Assembly: GCA_033297205.1 (NCBI GenBank)
Contig: MU859165.1
Coordinates: forward strand, 1 to 64,000
From: Pseudoneurospora amorphoporcata
Taxonomy: Eukaryota > Ascomycota > Sordariomycetes > Sordariales > Sordariaceae
Direction: 5' to 3'
Length of the DNA stretch: 64,000 bases
Numbering within the stretch: the first letter of the stretch is position 1; each line of letters begins with the position of its first letter. Below the pieces are notes generated by a model. It was not told the DNA's origin. It searched no databases and saw only the letters and a list, made by a program, of their open reading frames with translations. The translations under genes were made by a program, and so were the position numbers. This document shows positions 23,559 to 36,214 of the stretch, in pieces.

Positions 23559-26474
23559 TTCGGGTCGGTATAATATCGAGATATGATAAAGCAAACGGAT
23601 CATGTAACTGTTGATGTTGTCGTTTCGTGGTTGCCAGGCGAGACGCGTCTTGGGACGAAACAATTATTAATCACTGAATGAAACGCGTGGTCACGGTGCC
23701 AAGACCCGGGAACCTCCCGCCTGACCTACAAGTATGTAAGTGGCTTAAGCTCCTCACCTCAATCAGCCCTAACCCGTATGTTACAAGCATACGGTTACGA
23801 TACAAGTCAACGACCGGAGAGGTTGCTCCTATGGATAGCGTACCTAGTCCCTAGACGTGCTGGATTCTTGCGGTTTGAACATTGTGGGAAAATATTGTCA
23901 ATCGGGTGCTCGCAGTTAATTCCCCATTCGTTGACTTTGCTTGACAGCTATGGCGTGCAGCTTCAATATGTGCGTGTCCGCCATACTGTATGCGGCTTTG
24001 CCCAAGCAGCATCAGATCTTGATATCTGGATGCCAAAAAAGATGCTCGCATGCAGGAATTGAAAGCATTTCTCTTCCACATCGATGAGTTGCTGGGAATG
24101 GCTCACGGAGATTTCATGTATATGTAGACGAGTTATCAAGCCGTGGTCAAGGTCGGCAACGCGGTTGGTATTTGCCACCATGAGCTGGTAGTCTTCCTAT
24201 ATCGACGGCTGATGAGCTCCGTCATAGTATCACATGCCTTGGCGTCATGATAAACGATGCTCTCAGCCGCTCGACATCAGAAGACACCAACCAGTTTACT
24301 GCTCAGCCATGTTCTGGATTTCTGTTTGTCGTTTCTTGAAAGACCGAGTTGGCCGCACGTGTAAATTTGACACTTTGGGCTGTCTTCACTCTACGCGAAA
24401 GGTGATGAAACCCATCGGTGAGCTTGAGGTCGGCTGGAGAGAGGTGAGGGGTAAGATAGATAGAGAGGATGAGGTGAAAGATAGGTTATGCTGTGTAACA
24501 CATAGGCTTCTGGAAGGCAAGCATCAAGCCGCCACCACTTGTGTCGCTTGTATGTCGTGTATGTAATGAAGGGATAGTGTGTCCGGAATACTGCATTTGT
24601 GCCCGTCCATGATACGAATTGACAACCCCATACCACCCTCACACAATTGTACTGTGTGCGTGGGTAGTGTTCTAGTGCGTGATCCCGTCGTGTAGTGTAT
24701 GTGATGAGATCCAGCCTATCATGGGAATAAAACTTAAAATGGAGGTAACGGCCCAATATGGACCAATCAGAACTCGTATATGAGCGGAGACCAGGAGCGA
24801 GCCCCACTAATCCGGGCCTCGGCGGGGAAGGAGGTCCCCGTTATCCAGGTACTGTGTCAGGGGTGTCAATTGACTTGAGTTCCAATCTTCAACTTCGTTC
24901 CCTTCCTTGGATTGAAACATGCCTGACCTTTCCTCCTCCCACAATCTCCACAACATGCGACTGAAACATTCCAAATCCCCCCATTGGACCCGGCTCTTCA
25001 CGAATGGGGTGTATGAGAGACCATTTCCATGGCCATTCCCGTCCCGTTACGGCCCGCATGGACGCAGCGCATGTTGACAAGTTGTTGACATTTTCTACTT
25101 GTCGTAACTCTTGTCTCCCCGGCCCGTCTCCCTCACATACTCAATCACGTCCATCATGCATCAGCACTACAATCTTTCAGCATTGGGATGGTTGGCGAGG
25201 GGGCGCTTGAGGATTGTGGTTGGTTCTGGGCCGCCACCACTCAGCATCGTCTACCGATGTATCGCGCCATGCATCACTTTCAAAAAGCAGCCCATCAAGG
25301 TGCCACGATGGGGGTTGCGATGTGACGCTTTCATGCCACGGTTCCATTGCTATATCCAAGCACCTCAGCCGGTGATGATGATGCTCTCTATCTTTCTTTC
25401 TCCTTGCTTGATCTCTCATGCCAAGGCATCATCCTCCATCTATTCGCCGCCAACGACTGTCCAGACACCGGCCGTATTCCTGCCCGGCTTCGTTGGCTAT
25501 CACCACAAATGTCTTCCTTTGTCTTCTTTTCTTCTAAAATGGTCCCTCTGACTGCCTCTCAGCGCTCTTGGGCCGAATATTTGTTTCATCAGCAGTTGGC
25601 ATTGGCCAAGGTTGGCACCAATGGCCACCATCAAACAGGCTAGCATGGGGTATCAGCTATAGCCCCTTGCAATCAACCGACCTCTTTCCGGACCCAGAAT
25701 TCCTCCCGTCTTGAGGTTCTGGACACTGCATACGTCTTCTTCCTCTTGGCTGGCTTCACTCTGCTTGTCCATATTTCCACTTCATATCCCGCCCACAGTA
25801 TCATAATGCACCGTCATATAGGTCGCCAGTCACGGCCAAATCTGCCCCTGCTCGCCCTTCAACGTCTGTCAGGTCACCACCAGGGGCAGTCTGTAACCAG
25901 CCAGCCTTCCATTTACTTTCGTTTTCCTTTGCCCTCCCGCATGAGATCATGGCCTTCCTCGTTGCGGACCCCCGGGTTAGACTGACACCAGACAAAGCTC
26001 CGTACCCATGACCCAGGGCAGAGTCGTGAGACGGCAGACAGAGGCTAACCGGCCTACTCACCCAAGCGCGGAACATGACCCATGGCTCCATATACATCAC
26101 TTTAATGATACCGAGACCGGTCAAGGGAATAGGCATTTCATTTGACAACAAACAGCCCAGTGTCTTTGAGGCTCGACCTTGTTATCTTTGTCATGCCTTG
26201 TAAGGGCCGGAGCCGAGGGCCCTTGTTTCACCTCGACGTATGGCATGGTCCAATATTCCATGTACATACATAGCGATCGTTGTTCCCGGGTGGCCGATTA
26301 GGTATATATAAGTGTCTCGACTGTCTTGTTGTTGTTTCTTTTTCTTCTCCAGAGTATCTTCACACACCTTCTGATCAATTCAACAGCTTACTTGACATAT
26401 TCTAACTTGTCATCCCTTAAACATCCTCCTGCGGACTCGTACCTTTCTTCAATCCTACCACAATACTAGCCAAA
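23559..26474. other. Intergenic region with two back-to-back promoters
   Basis: This 2.9-kb stretch separates the starts of two divergent genes. No gene is evident; open frames are short and unpatterned. The right end contains a TATA-like box, a pyrimidine-rich stretch and the leader of the small gene at 26475. Confidence 0.5.
26303..26311 (+). promoter_or_regulatory. Candidate TATA box of the small Cys/aromatic protein gene
   Basis: TATATATAA lies about 165 bp before the ATG and is followed by a pyrimidine-rich leader containing TTTCTTTTTCTTC. This is a strong TATA box by fungal standards, which often marks regulated or inducible genes. Evidence is sequence and position only. Confidence 0.5.
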
Positions 26475-26956
26475 ATGAGCGGCGGCGGTCAAGGCGGCGG
26501 TGGTTTCTACAAGTATCGGTGCAAGCACTTTTACACCTACGACTGCATGAATTGGGTCTGGGTCAACCACGCTGCTTGTGCTACCTGCCTGGTAAGACCA
26601 AGCATTTTCTCTATAGAGTATCACATATGCTAACCCACTGACAGGCCATGGGACGGGGAGAAGAATCAGACGTCGCTCTATCGGCAACACGCTTCGAGAT
26701 ACGCGTACCTCGGGCTCTGGATGGCATGCTGTCCTACGAATCAGCTTGGATTGCCCCTCCCGTCTTTACTGGATTCGAGCCAGCATTCAAGACCGGAAAT
26801 GCACCTATGAGCGGCAACAGGACCTCCAACACAAGTCTGGGTGATTTCACCCCAGCATTTAGAGGGTCTCCTCCCGAGGTCTTTCCTACGACGATGACAA
26901 CCACCGATACACCTCGACCTGTCATGGTCACAACAGGCGTTCACAGGATGGGCTGA
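26475..26956 (+). CDS. Small Cys/aromatic-rich fungal protein, function unknown
   Basis: Two exons, 26475-26591 and 26645-26956, joined in phase by a 53-bp GTAAGA...CTGACAG intron, give 142 aa. A Gly-rich start is followed by a compact block with C16, C24, C35 and C38 among many Tyr and Trp residues (FYKYRCKHFYTYDC, NWVWVN). This looks like a small zinc- or disulfide-stabilised module and resembles uncharacterised fungal proteins I have seen, but I cannot name it. The rest is Thr/Ser/Pro-rich and probably unstructured. There is no signal peptide or membrane segment. The TATA-containing promoter and isolated position suggest independent, perhaps condition-dependent expression. Confidence 0.75.
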
Positions 26957-27794
26957 ACAAGGAGGAAACATACGTGAATACGCAGGAACACAAAGATTGG
27001 CAGATATTTCCATGGGTTATCACGTTTATGAGTTGCCCTTGTGCCGGGTATTCGACACAGGAAGACATTGACTCGATTGGTTTTCTTGAAAGGAGGGAAT
27101 TAAGGACTTGGATACCGGCGTGTATTGAGGCGCCATGAGATTGCTGTTTTTGATACCCCCCAGACATACGGAGCTTCAAAGGGCACTGGGTTTCTTCTTG
27201 ATTGCATTTCTCCTTTAGCGGCAGCACACGGACTCATTGTATACTATCTATCGAATGAAGAACTTGCTCACCGAACCATGCCACCAATGCAGAAAGGTTC
27301 CAGCAACCCATTGGTCGACCACGCAGTTCATTCATCCTCTCACCTTGTAACTGACCACTTAATACTAGCTGTTATAGCACACCTTGGCATCTTGGCACCT
27401 TAAAAAGACAACGCATAAATCTGACAACGAATGGCTTCACCGGCAAATAGGACCGGCGTCTAGAATACCACCCACACTTTTTCAAAAATTCCCGTTCCAT
27501 GTCGACAACATTCATATCCACATCCACATGTTCGTTACCGCACAAATAGTTACGTACCGGAAGAATCCCACCCCTGCTTCGTTGTCTACGATGGCCGATT
27601 ACCAAATCAATTCGCTGATGTAACGCTGTTTCCCGCATTGACAGATACGATGTGCATGCTTCGTGCACAAGCGAGTTCGCCTCTGATCCTTCAAGAACTC
27701 GTCTAACTTTTTTTTTTTCTTTCCCTCGCCTTATCTTCACATGTCTTTTATCATGCCCATACCTATGCTCATGCTCCTTCTACGTTCATGATAC

Positions 27795-27903
27795 TACCGC
27801 TTTTTCTCACTCGATTTGATTTTACTCAAGCCAATCCTGTCACTGGGTCGCTCCGACACTATACCTATTTGAGTGAAATCAAATCGAGTGAGAAGAAGCG
27901 GTA
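27795..27903. repeat. Inverted repeat, two 35-bp arms with 39-bp spacer
   Basis: Arm 27795-27829 is the reverse complement of arm 27869-27903 at 33 of 35 positions. At both mismatches the left arm has T where perfect pairing would need C, so a plus-strand transcript would form G-U pairs there and the RNA stem would be continuous over 35 pairs. The spacer has no notable content. It lies in gene-poor DNA about 840 bp past the small Cys protein gene. It could be a hairpin RNA locus or a snap-back remnant of a mobile element. Confidence 0.9.
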
Positions 27904-30900
27904 CACCACGTTATCTGGTTCCGGGGAACATCGCCTAGGTGAAAGGTGTGTACCTTTACGTAAAGTAAAGCGTACTAGAAACCCACAATGGAGACGAATA
28001 GGTAAGGGGATATGAGCCCAAGAACAAATTAGTCAACTGCTCTGTTTCATTCACTATACAGTTAGACCAAGGAAGCGCCTATAGGTAGTGTACATATGCA
28101 CACTGAAAGGGGGCGAGTGGGAGGGAACATTCGAGAAAGACGGGAAAAGAAGGGAAGGAAAGACAGACGTTAGATCCCACAGAACAAACACGACCTACTG
28201 CGAACACAGTACGTACTTACAGAGGACCATATAGTAATGCTGGAAGCGGCTCCAACTTTTTACTACATTACTGCGAACTGACGTCTCTATCCCATTGCTC
28301 CCCGAGCTATTATCCTATCCGACTTCCCGCTCGTCGTTCCGTTTGATTAATATAAAGCTATTATTTCGAAGGGCATGAATTAGGGATAGAGCTTGAAGCT
28401 AAGAGAAGGGATTCACGATGGAAGGGAGAAAAAAAATGGAGGAAGAAAAAAACAAAGATCCAACAATCCGCCCCGGTCCCCCATTGCGCGATGCAAGTTT
28501 CGGGACCGTCCCGCCCCGTTCTTGTGCCGTGTTTTGTGAACATCAGTCGATCAATAACTTGTATCATGTCGTGTCTTTTTCTTACTATGTCTGCTGCGGC
28601 ACAGGAGCATAGAGACTGCCGAAGTGCCCGTTATCCCCGGCCGTTGCCGTTGATTGCGAATGAATCGTGTACAACTCGAAACAGTTCTTGTCCTGGGGAT
28701 TTTTCTCGATCATCTTGCTTGAAATACAGTGCTAGATTTCTCTGGTAAACGAGAGCAAAACAAGATGTTTGTATCTTTGTTGGTGAAAAAAGCACCGTCG
28801 ACAAACAACGATAGTGTGGAGAAGCAGTTTCAAGGTCGATTAACTGACAGAAAGGAGTCATTGATGTCGCTGTTGAAACAAGTCTCGAGACGGAATTACT
28901 GATGCTAGAATGTGAATCTTGAAAACCTGGAATGGACCCCCCCCCTCTTCGCTTTTTATTACAATTTCGAGTCTTTGACCCGAAATAGATTTGGAAGTTT
29001 GAAGTTCATACACTCTCCCTTCGTAGACTATCGAGGGGCTGAGGGTGAGAATAGTTATTAGATCATTATGCTTATGTTTTTGTTAGTCACTACTGATAGT
29101 ATCCGCGTAAAGTACATCAAAGCTACATGCGGTGAGCCCTTCTGGAAACACGTAAAATTGAAGAAGTCATCTCGGGACAGCTGAACCTTTACGTAGGAAA
29201 ACCTAACAATCCGAATGAAAGTCCAAAAAGATTGTACTATGGTAGGCCATCATGACTGCTAGCCAGCTTACTACGGTCCCGGTTTATGCTCATTACTTGA
29301 CGTATGAACTGATTCCTAGTTGAAGTTGCTGAACGGCACTTTTGAAACGAAACTAAACCGGCACTCGTTTGCGAACTAGACCTAGGTCGGGACGAAATAT
29401 CGGAAACTCCGCCGAGAGAAAACCGTTGGAACTATGTAACACTGTTTGAACAAGCCACTAGCACTAAACTAGCGTTGTTTACTTAAAATAGAGTGCCAAG
29501 TGGAACAATGTTGACTGAGGAAGTTTAACTGGGAAAGGGGAACACCGTGACGACTTCGGTATTTATTGATGTTAGCATGACTTGGCAGCTGGAGGAAAGC
29601 AAGGAAAAAGACCCGAGTGATTGTCGTCAGTGAATCAGGCGAGAACCAGTTGAAAAAGTTTTAGTTCGGCCGCGATAATTCGCACCTGACCCGTTCGAAG
29701 GTAGCAGAAGTCGGAAAGTTGGTGGGTTGAGCTAACAAACAGTTTACTGAGGCTAGTGCGGTGTGAACACGAGGCACGGAAGCTTCCATTCTATTGAATT
29801 GATGGCTTCATCTTTCAAATCGCGTCATCAAAGCGACATATCAAACCGTGAACAAGACGGCTCGATCGTATGAGCCCAGTTCGTCAACTTGGCCATGCAC
29901 TGCCCTGGCAAAGGTGAAGACCCCCGGTAACCCCCACTAAACATCCCTACAAGGATGTAACGGCATGGCGTTTTCCCTCCCTTCCCAACGGGACCGTTGG
30001 GTAAAACATCGAACGATATCATGTCCTGGTTCCGTCTCCGATGAACAATCACGGAGACTTCGGGGACAAATCCAAGACGGCATTGTGGGAATGATATGAT
30101 GATGCGCGAGGCCAACCGGCACCGAGATACCCAAGGTTTTCTCCCTAGTAAACAAGGAGGCAAGCGAGCAAGGCTACCACGCTACGCCACATCGGCAGTG
30201 GGAATACCTTACCTACCGACTGGATCGACACTGTACGGCCGTTATATCTGAGATCCCGGATAATATCGAACTGAAACGTCCGGCATTCCTTTCAAACACC
30301 GGCGGAGAACCCGCATACCGTCACAACTCGATATCACACGGTGTCGCACAGACGTTTGCTGAGAATCACGGTGCGGATGGGTAAGATGGCGACTTACCAG
30401 TTTAGCGATGCCGATGGGGCACCGGTTCATGCCGCTGCTGGTTAAGTTTAGAATACCTACTTCAACGTCAATATCGGACCATGTGAACGGCAACCGAAAA
30501 CCGGAGCTTGGAAGTGGAGGGGAAGACTTATCCTCAAAAAATGCAGAGGGGTTGTTCCTCCCGCCATCTTTCAGGAACGAGGAACAACCGAGGACCACCT
30601 TCAAGGAAGCCAGTCCCTTATCCTAAAGGACCAGAACTCCAAACAGCAAAGCTAGCCTCCGCAAGGACGCAGATTAGGCCAGAAGCGAAGACCAAGAAAG
30701 AGAGGATCCGAAGGCCAGACAAGTACGAAACTTTGACTCCAACTCGAGATGGGTCCTAACCTTTGGTTCTCTTCCCCAAAAATCCACAACCGCCATCCTC
30801 TGAAAATCCGGGGGCTGCAAAAGCATTGGTTCTCAACGAGTCTGGCCCAAGACACCTTCTTCCCCCGAACGGACACGGACACGGACGCGGACACCCCCAG

Positions 30901-31795
30901 AACGGACACTCCCATAGGATACTAGACACCCAACCACCACTCTCACAGTCCAAACCAGCAAGCCATGACGGACCTGCTCAGCCCTCCAAAAGAAACCGCA
31001 CCGTCATTAACACAGCAGTCGTCAAGTGTCGGCAGCCAAATCGATAGCCGGATCGTCGCGATAGCTGTCTCATGAGTCTTTCCGTGTGTAGAGCACTGCC
31101 AGCTGAGACTAGCTTTTGTATCCTCTCCACACTCTCGTACCAGCCGAGAAAGTGTAAAGGAGGGCATTACCGCACGGACAAAATGCGTCCTCAAAAACCG
31201 TGCTATCATCTTTCTCCCAGAAGTGAACTTTTCAGCGCACCCCAGTCGAAAGGAAAGTGTCTGCCAAAGAGCTTCTCTCCTTTCGGATCAAAGATTTGAA
31301 ACAAACGTGGTTCTGGCGTCCAATTCACGACGTAGGACGAAGCCATACGTGCAAATCGGTTAATGCGCCTGGCCGGGGATCTCAATGACGCAAAAGCCAA
31401 TGACACGTTGACGGTATGTTGCCGAACGCGGTCCCACAGAGTCGGTGGAGGTTATCCGGGAGGAAGGCGTACAAGTGGGTATCCGCTCCTGCGCATGCGA
31501 TACAAGAGAGATCTGAGGGTGCAGAGAGCGCGACAGACAGGCGTGAAAAGAATCCTTCCCAACATTTCCGTTTGTAGTTATACAGCCCCCGCTCACCACA
31601 CAAGTGCAGTGATTCAGGCGAGGCAAGCTGAAGACGCGAAAGATGAAATGAGGGATGTGATCGTATGTAGCCGTATCTTCGCTCTCCCCTCGTCACTCCA
31701 CAGAGCATGCGTCGCGAAACGCAAAGCTCCAAGAGTCAGAGCCAGAAAGAACTTCTGGATGACAGGCATGGCAGGGCACCCAAATGTATCCTTCC

Positions 31796-32553
31796 TCAAC
31801 GCGGTATACCTAGCCACGGGACATCTGCAGAACGACCCGCTATGGTGACCAGAGTACTGCGTCCAGTGGTCCAGTCCTGACGAGCGACCTCAGGCCAAAG
31901 GTTCTTACCGGCTTTTGACTCATGGGACCGGACACCTCGCCCATCTGGCGCACCGAAGTGCAACCAAGATGACTGGAAACTTCTCTCCTTGCCGGTCAGC
32001 CCTTGCCATCCAGTAGAATACCAAGAATCTAGAGGACGCAACTTTTCAGCGGCGCCATAGACCCCGAAAGTAAACACCACGATGACGCAGACGTAGAAGG
32101 CGAAGGGTCGATTTGACTGCCGAAGCGCGCAAGACTTGTGATGGGTAACCAGTGTATACGTAGGGTTAAGTTCCGAGACCAATTCACTCTGGGCGCCGGA
32201 AAGGGTGGGAAAATCCCGAAATCCGCAGTAATCCCATGCGCGGCAAAGCTTGAGAAGGCTCCTGATACAGGACTCGAAGCTGCGACGTACTGCGGAAGAA
32301 CCGAACACCCGAGCGGCCACAAAGGACATTCCTTTACGGGAAAACTGGAATCGGAGAACTGTAGGGGAGGCGTCGTGCTCTGAGAAAGGGTTGAAAGACT
32401 CGATGGGAATGGCTGTCGTCGTCGTCCTGGCCAGCGCGTTTTGACTGTGTATCTCGACCGGATTGACTTCTGACTGTATTTCGAGTGGGTTTCCAAGAAC
32501 TGAAACAGAGACCGACTTGTGGTTGGGCCCATTCGGGCATTGTGAGGATCAAT
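31796..32553 (-). other. Orphan open frame with one hydrophobic segment, possible gene
   Basis: One frame is open for about 250 codons. Its first ATG is only at 32329 (MSFVAARVFG), giving 177 codons; an upstream exon would be needed to use the earlier part. The product is Arg/Ser-rich at the start, like a mitochondrial presequence, and has a plausible membrane segment (FYVCVIVVFTFGVYG). A GTAAGA donor and a TTCTGCAG acceptor occur near its end, so a last short exon is possible. Codons favour C/T/G in the third position. Overlapping frames are also open here, and I recognise no family, so it may be chance. Confidence 0.2.
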
Positions 32554-33153
32554 ATGGTTGGGCGTTGGAGGTCGAAGGTGTTGTCGTTGTTGGTTGAAAG
32601 AAGAGAAGAGGAGAAAGGAGGGGAAGGTTGGGAAGACGCGCTGGAAGTGTGATACGACGGGCGGTAACGCGGTTGTGCACCTACCTCAATGTGCACCGTG
32701 CGTCAATGAGGTAAGGATGACCCACTGTGAGCGCCTGCACTTTGGCGGGTCCAGGTCCTTGCACAGGCGCGAAGTCACGGGTGCTCTTCACTGTGCGGTT
32801 AGTGGATGTCAGGCCTCTCCAACCATTCCCTGGCAATTGGCCATTCCTTCTTTCACCTTCCACGCCTCGCCACGGCAGCGAAACCTTGGAACTCATTCAG
32901 GTTGCCAGGCATATATATCACTTCACTCATCTCGGAATCGATCTGGGATGGCCCGTTCCATAAAAACATCCACCTAGATAGTTAGTCTATCATTGATCAA
33001 TACCACGAATTCAACAGGCGAACTCCCGATTCAAGTGCTGATTCATCAACGTCTTCGGCTCGAAAAGGATCAACACCCGGTTGACATCCTCATCTCTGGC
33101 GGCGTAAAAAAGGACTGTTGTACTCCTTTCGGTGAAGGCATCAAGACTCCACG

Positions 33154-36100
33154 ATGGCGGACCCCAACATGGACCCTAGTCCCGAAGAGCTCGAGGCTCT
33201 CAAGCAGGCCATGGGGGGCGGCGACAAGAAGAAGACAGAGAAGACTGCGCGCCAGAAGTTGATGGAGCAGATCATGGATCTGGGCGGGAAAGCGTTCAAT
33301 CCAGACTCAAAGGGTGACTCGCAAGCGCGGGCGCAAGCGGTTCGGGATTTCGAGGCTCTCATTGAAAGGCAAGCCTCCTCACCTTTTTGTCGTCTCAAGG
33401 TGTCTGTCTGACGGCTCGGTCTGACCTGTGACTACCTGTACAGGACCAAGACACTATCACTACTGGCCTCCCTGAACATCCTCATCAGGCCCGGCCACAC
33501 CCCCGACTGGTTGCGCCTTAAGCTCAGGGAATACCTGACGCTGATACCTCTCCGCGAGGAAGGCGTTAGGGCCAGTCTGGAATTTGCCTTTGCTGTTCAT
33601 CCTTCCAGCACCGTCAAGCTGTCCGAGGCTGCTGTACCACAGAAGAGAGGCGCTAACATCACTCATGAGGCCCTTGTGTTGGCCAGTAATCTGTTGTCGG
33701 TACCGCCTTCTACCGTGACTCCGGATGAGTGGTACTCGGGCATCGCACCGCAGCTGTTTGCGCTGCTTGATGGTGGAGAGGGACCCGAGCTCAAGAAGGT
33801 CGTTGCCTATGTTATTGGATTCGGCATTTTGGGCCGCAAGGTCTCTGGTGCTCCAGGTATGCCTCCACTTGTAAAATGAAGTATTTCTGCGGCAGAATGC
33901 TAATTATTGTCAAGGCACCGCCGGCTGGAAATACCTTGCGGAGCCCTTGTTACATCACATCAAGCCACCTCCAGGAGGATTATCCAAAACAGAGACTGGC
34001 GATGGCGACGACGTGATTGACCTAAGTAAGGACAAGGTTCTGGTTAAGCAGAAGGACCTAGTAACCGCACTTCAAAGGATACACGCACTGCTAGTCTCAC
34101 ACCCGAATCCCGGCTTGTGCAAGCGGCTGCTCTCTCCTTTACTGCTGCCTCTATGGGCGCTTACCACCTGGCCAAACTCGGAGAAGCCGTTGAGCGAAAA
34201 GATCACGCAACCCGCTTCGGAACTACTCAAGATCTTCCTCAAACTGTCTCCGTCTGCTCCTGTCTTACTAGCACTAGTCCACAACTTGGGTTACGTTGGC
34301 GGCTTTGACAAGAAGAAGCCCGAGTGGGTATACAAGCAGACGGAACAAGGAGAGATCCAGATTGTCGATACCAACCGTCCGCTACAAAAGGCAGGCGAAC
34401 AATACATTGGCCTCTCACTTCCAGAAATCGATCAAAAGATTCCCAAGCTGCTGGAGTTGGTTGACTCGACCTTTTCCGAAGCCGATGTCTCGTCAGTATT
34501 CCTCGACCTCTTCGGGCGCTGGCTCAAGTCAGCTCGAGACCAAAAAAAGATCGGGATTCAGATCATCAAGGAAGAAGAGGAGGGAAAGGATCCGATCGCT
34601 CAGTTCACCGAAGTCAAACTCCTCCTAGCCATGATGGAGAAGTTCCCTGAGAAACTCGCCGGGCAACCAAAACACATCCTCGAGCTAGTCAGCCAGGTTC
34701 TCTCCGAAGCCACCAAAGAAACCACCGCGGCGGAAGAAGCCGGAGAGGACGAAGTAATCAGAGTAGCACTCTCTCTCCTCAACATGGTCGTCACCGTCCC
34801 CGGGTTCCAAAAGAAGCGCGTCGACCCTGACGTCCTCCGCGTCATCGAATCCTCTCTCTCCGCCTTGTCCAAGACCGGCGACAACGACAACGCCAAAACG
34901 GCTTCCAACCTGACCCTCCTCCTTCGCTACCGGGATGAAATTGACGCCCTCGAAGCAGCCGACCCATCATCCACAACCACGGCCGGCGGTGCTGGTCCGA
35001 CCGACCGCCAAATCGAAGACCGCAAAACCTACTCCCTCGCCATCTCCTACATCACCGCCCCGGACTCCCCCCCGCCCGTCCGCTCCGAGGGTCTCAATCT
35101 CATCTCCGGTCTAATAACCTCCCACTCGCCCATCCTCGACATCCCCGGCATTTTAGTCCTCCTCTCCACCCTCCTCTGCGAACCCAACTCTTCCGAAGAA
35201 GATTACATCCACCTCCGCTGCATCAAGCTCTACACCCAATTATCTAGCGACCACCCGCGCGCCGTCCTGACGGACTTGATAGACCGCTACCTCGACCCGC
35301 GCGAATCCGCCCTGGCGACTGTTGACGCCCGTCTCCGTTTCGGCGAAGCCCTGATGCAAGTCATCGACCGCCTAGGCCAGACATTCACTGGGGACCTAAG
35401 CAAAATGACATGCGAAGCACTCATCACCCTCGCCTCGCGCAGGGGCCACAGACCCAAGACCATGGCGCGGCAGGCTAGAGAAGCCAAGGCCCGCGAGCAG
35501 AAACATAAAGAAGCTGAAGACGCATGGGACGGTAGCGTGCCGGATATGACTGACCCGATCAGCGCGGAAGAGCAGGCGAGGTTGGATATCCTCGAGGCTA
35601 TTGTCGATGGTTGGTCCGCCGGGACGAGCAAGACGGGAGAGGAAGACGTGCGGATCCGCGCCTCGGCTTTATCCATCCTTGCGAACTGTATCGAGACCAA
35701 CATTGTCGGGGTGGGCGCCGTGTTGGCGATGGGGAGCGTGGATTTGTGTGTCAATGTTGTGCAGGTTGAGAGGCAGATTGAGAAGGGGATCTTGAGGAGG
35801 GCGGCGGTGAGGTTGATTACGAGCTTTATCAAGGCGTTGGGTGAGGCGAAGAAGGAAGGGAGGGTGCTGGGGATTGCGTTTGGAAGCGAGACACAGGAGC
35901 AGATGAGGACGGTTTTGGGGTATGTGGAACAGACGGACGAGGATGGGTTGGTTAGGGAGTATTGTCGGGATGTGCTGGAGAGCTTGGAGAATTGGAAGAT
36001 GGTGAGTTTGGTGGATGAGGTCAGCTTAAGGCAGGCGAGAGGAGGAGGATCAGGGTTTGGTGGGAGTGGATTGACGAAGTTAGCTGGGTTGATGATTGAT

Positions 36101-36214
36101 CCGGAAAGGTCGGCTTCTCGTGGTGGTGCTGGTGTTGGTGGTGGTGAGAGTGGTGGAAGTAGTGGTGGTGTCGAGATGTTTGGTGGTAGACCTAGGATCG
36201 AAGAGATTGAGTAG
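33154..36214 (+). CDS. rtp1: Rtp1/TANGO6-like HEAT-repeat protein
   Basis: Likely cytosolic factor of the Rtp1/TANGO6 family; yeast Rtp1 is linked to nuclear import of RNA polymerase II. Three exons, 33154-33368, 33444-33856 and 33915-36214, give 975 aa. The first intron has a GC donor (AAAG then GCAAGC) and a TGTACAG acceptor; using it restores FEALIER-TKTLSLL in frame, whereas a nearby GT would break the frame. The protein is mostly alpha-helical with HEAT-like repeats. The segment around residues 580-700 (ITAPDSPPPVRSEGLNLISG) matches what I recall of the RTP1 C1 domain, and the region near 838 (ILRRAAVRLITSFIKAL) the C2 domain. The C-terminus is a low-complexity Gly/Ser tail. Family assignment is fairly firm; the client protein in this fungus is inferred. 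Confidence 0.85.

Larger units (their letters stand above)
26957..33153. other. 6.2-kb gene-poor region
   Basis: No protein gene is firmly supported. The region holds an imperfect 35-bp inverted repeat (27795-27903), a short GGACAC tandem near 30870-30900, and many overlapping open frames between 29.8 and 32.6 kb on both strands, of which only the one ending at 31796 (minus) deserves mention. The last 200 bp carry the leader of the Rtp1-like gene. Base composition is not the strongly AT-rich pattern of heavily RIP-mutated repeats. Confidence 0.45.

Noticed and set aside
28000..30000. Possible RIP-mutated transposon relic in gene-poor DNA
   Set aside because: Base composition is only mildly AT-rich, and no transposase or reverse-transcriptase remnant or terminal repeat was seen.
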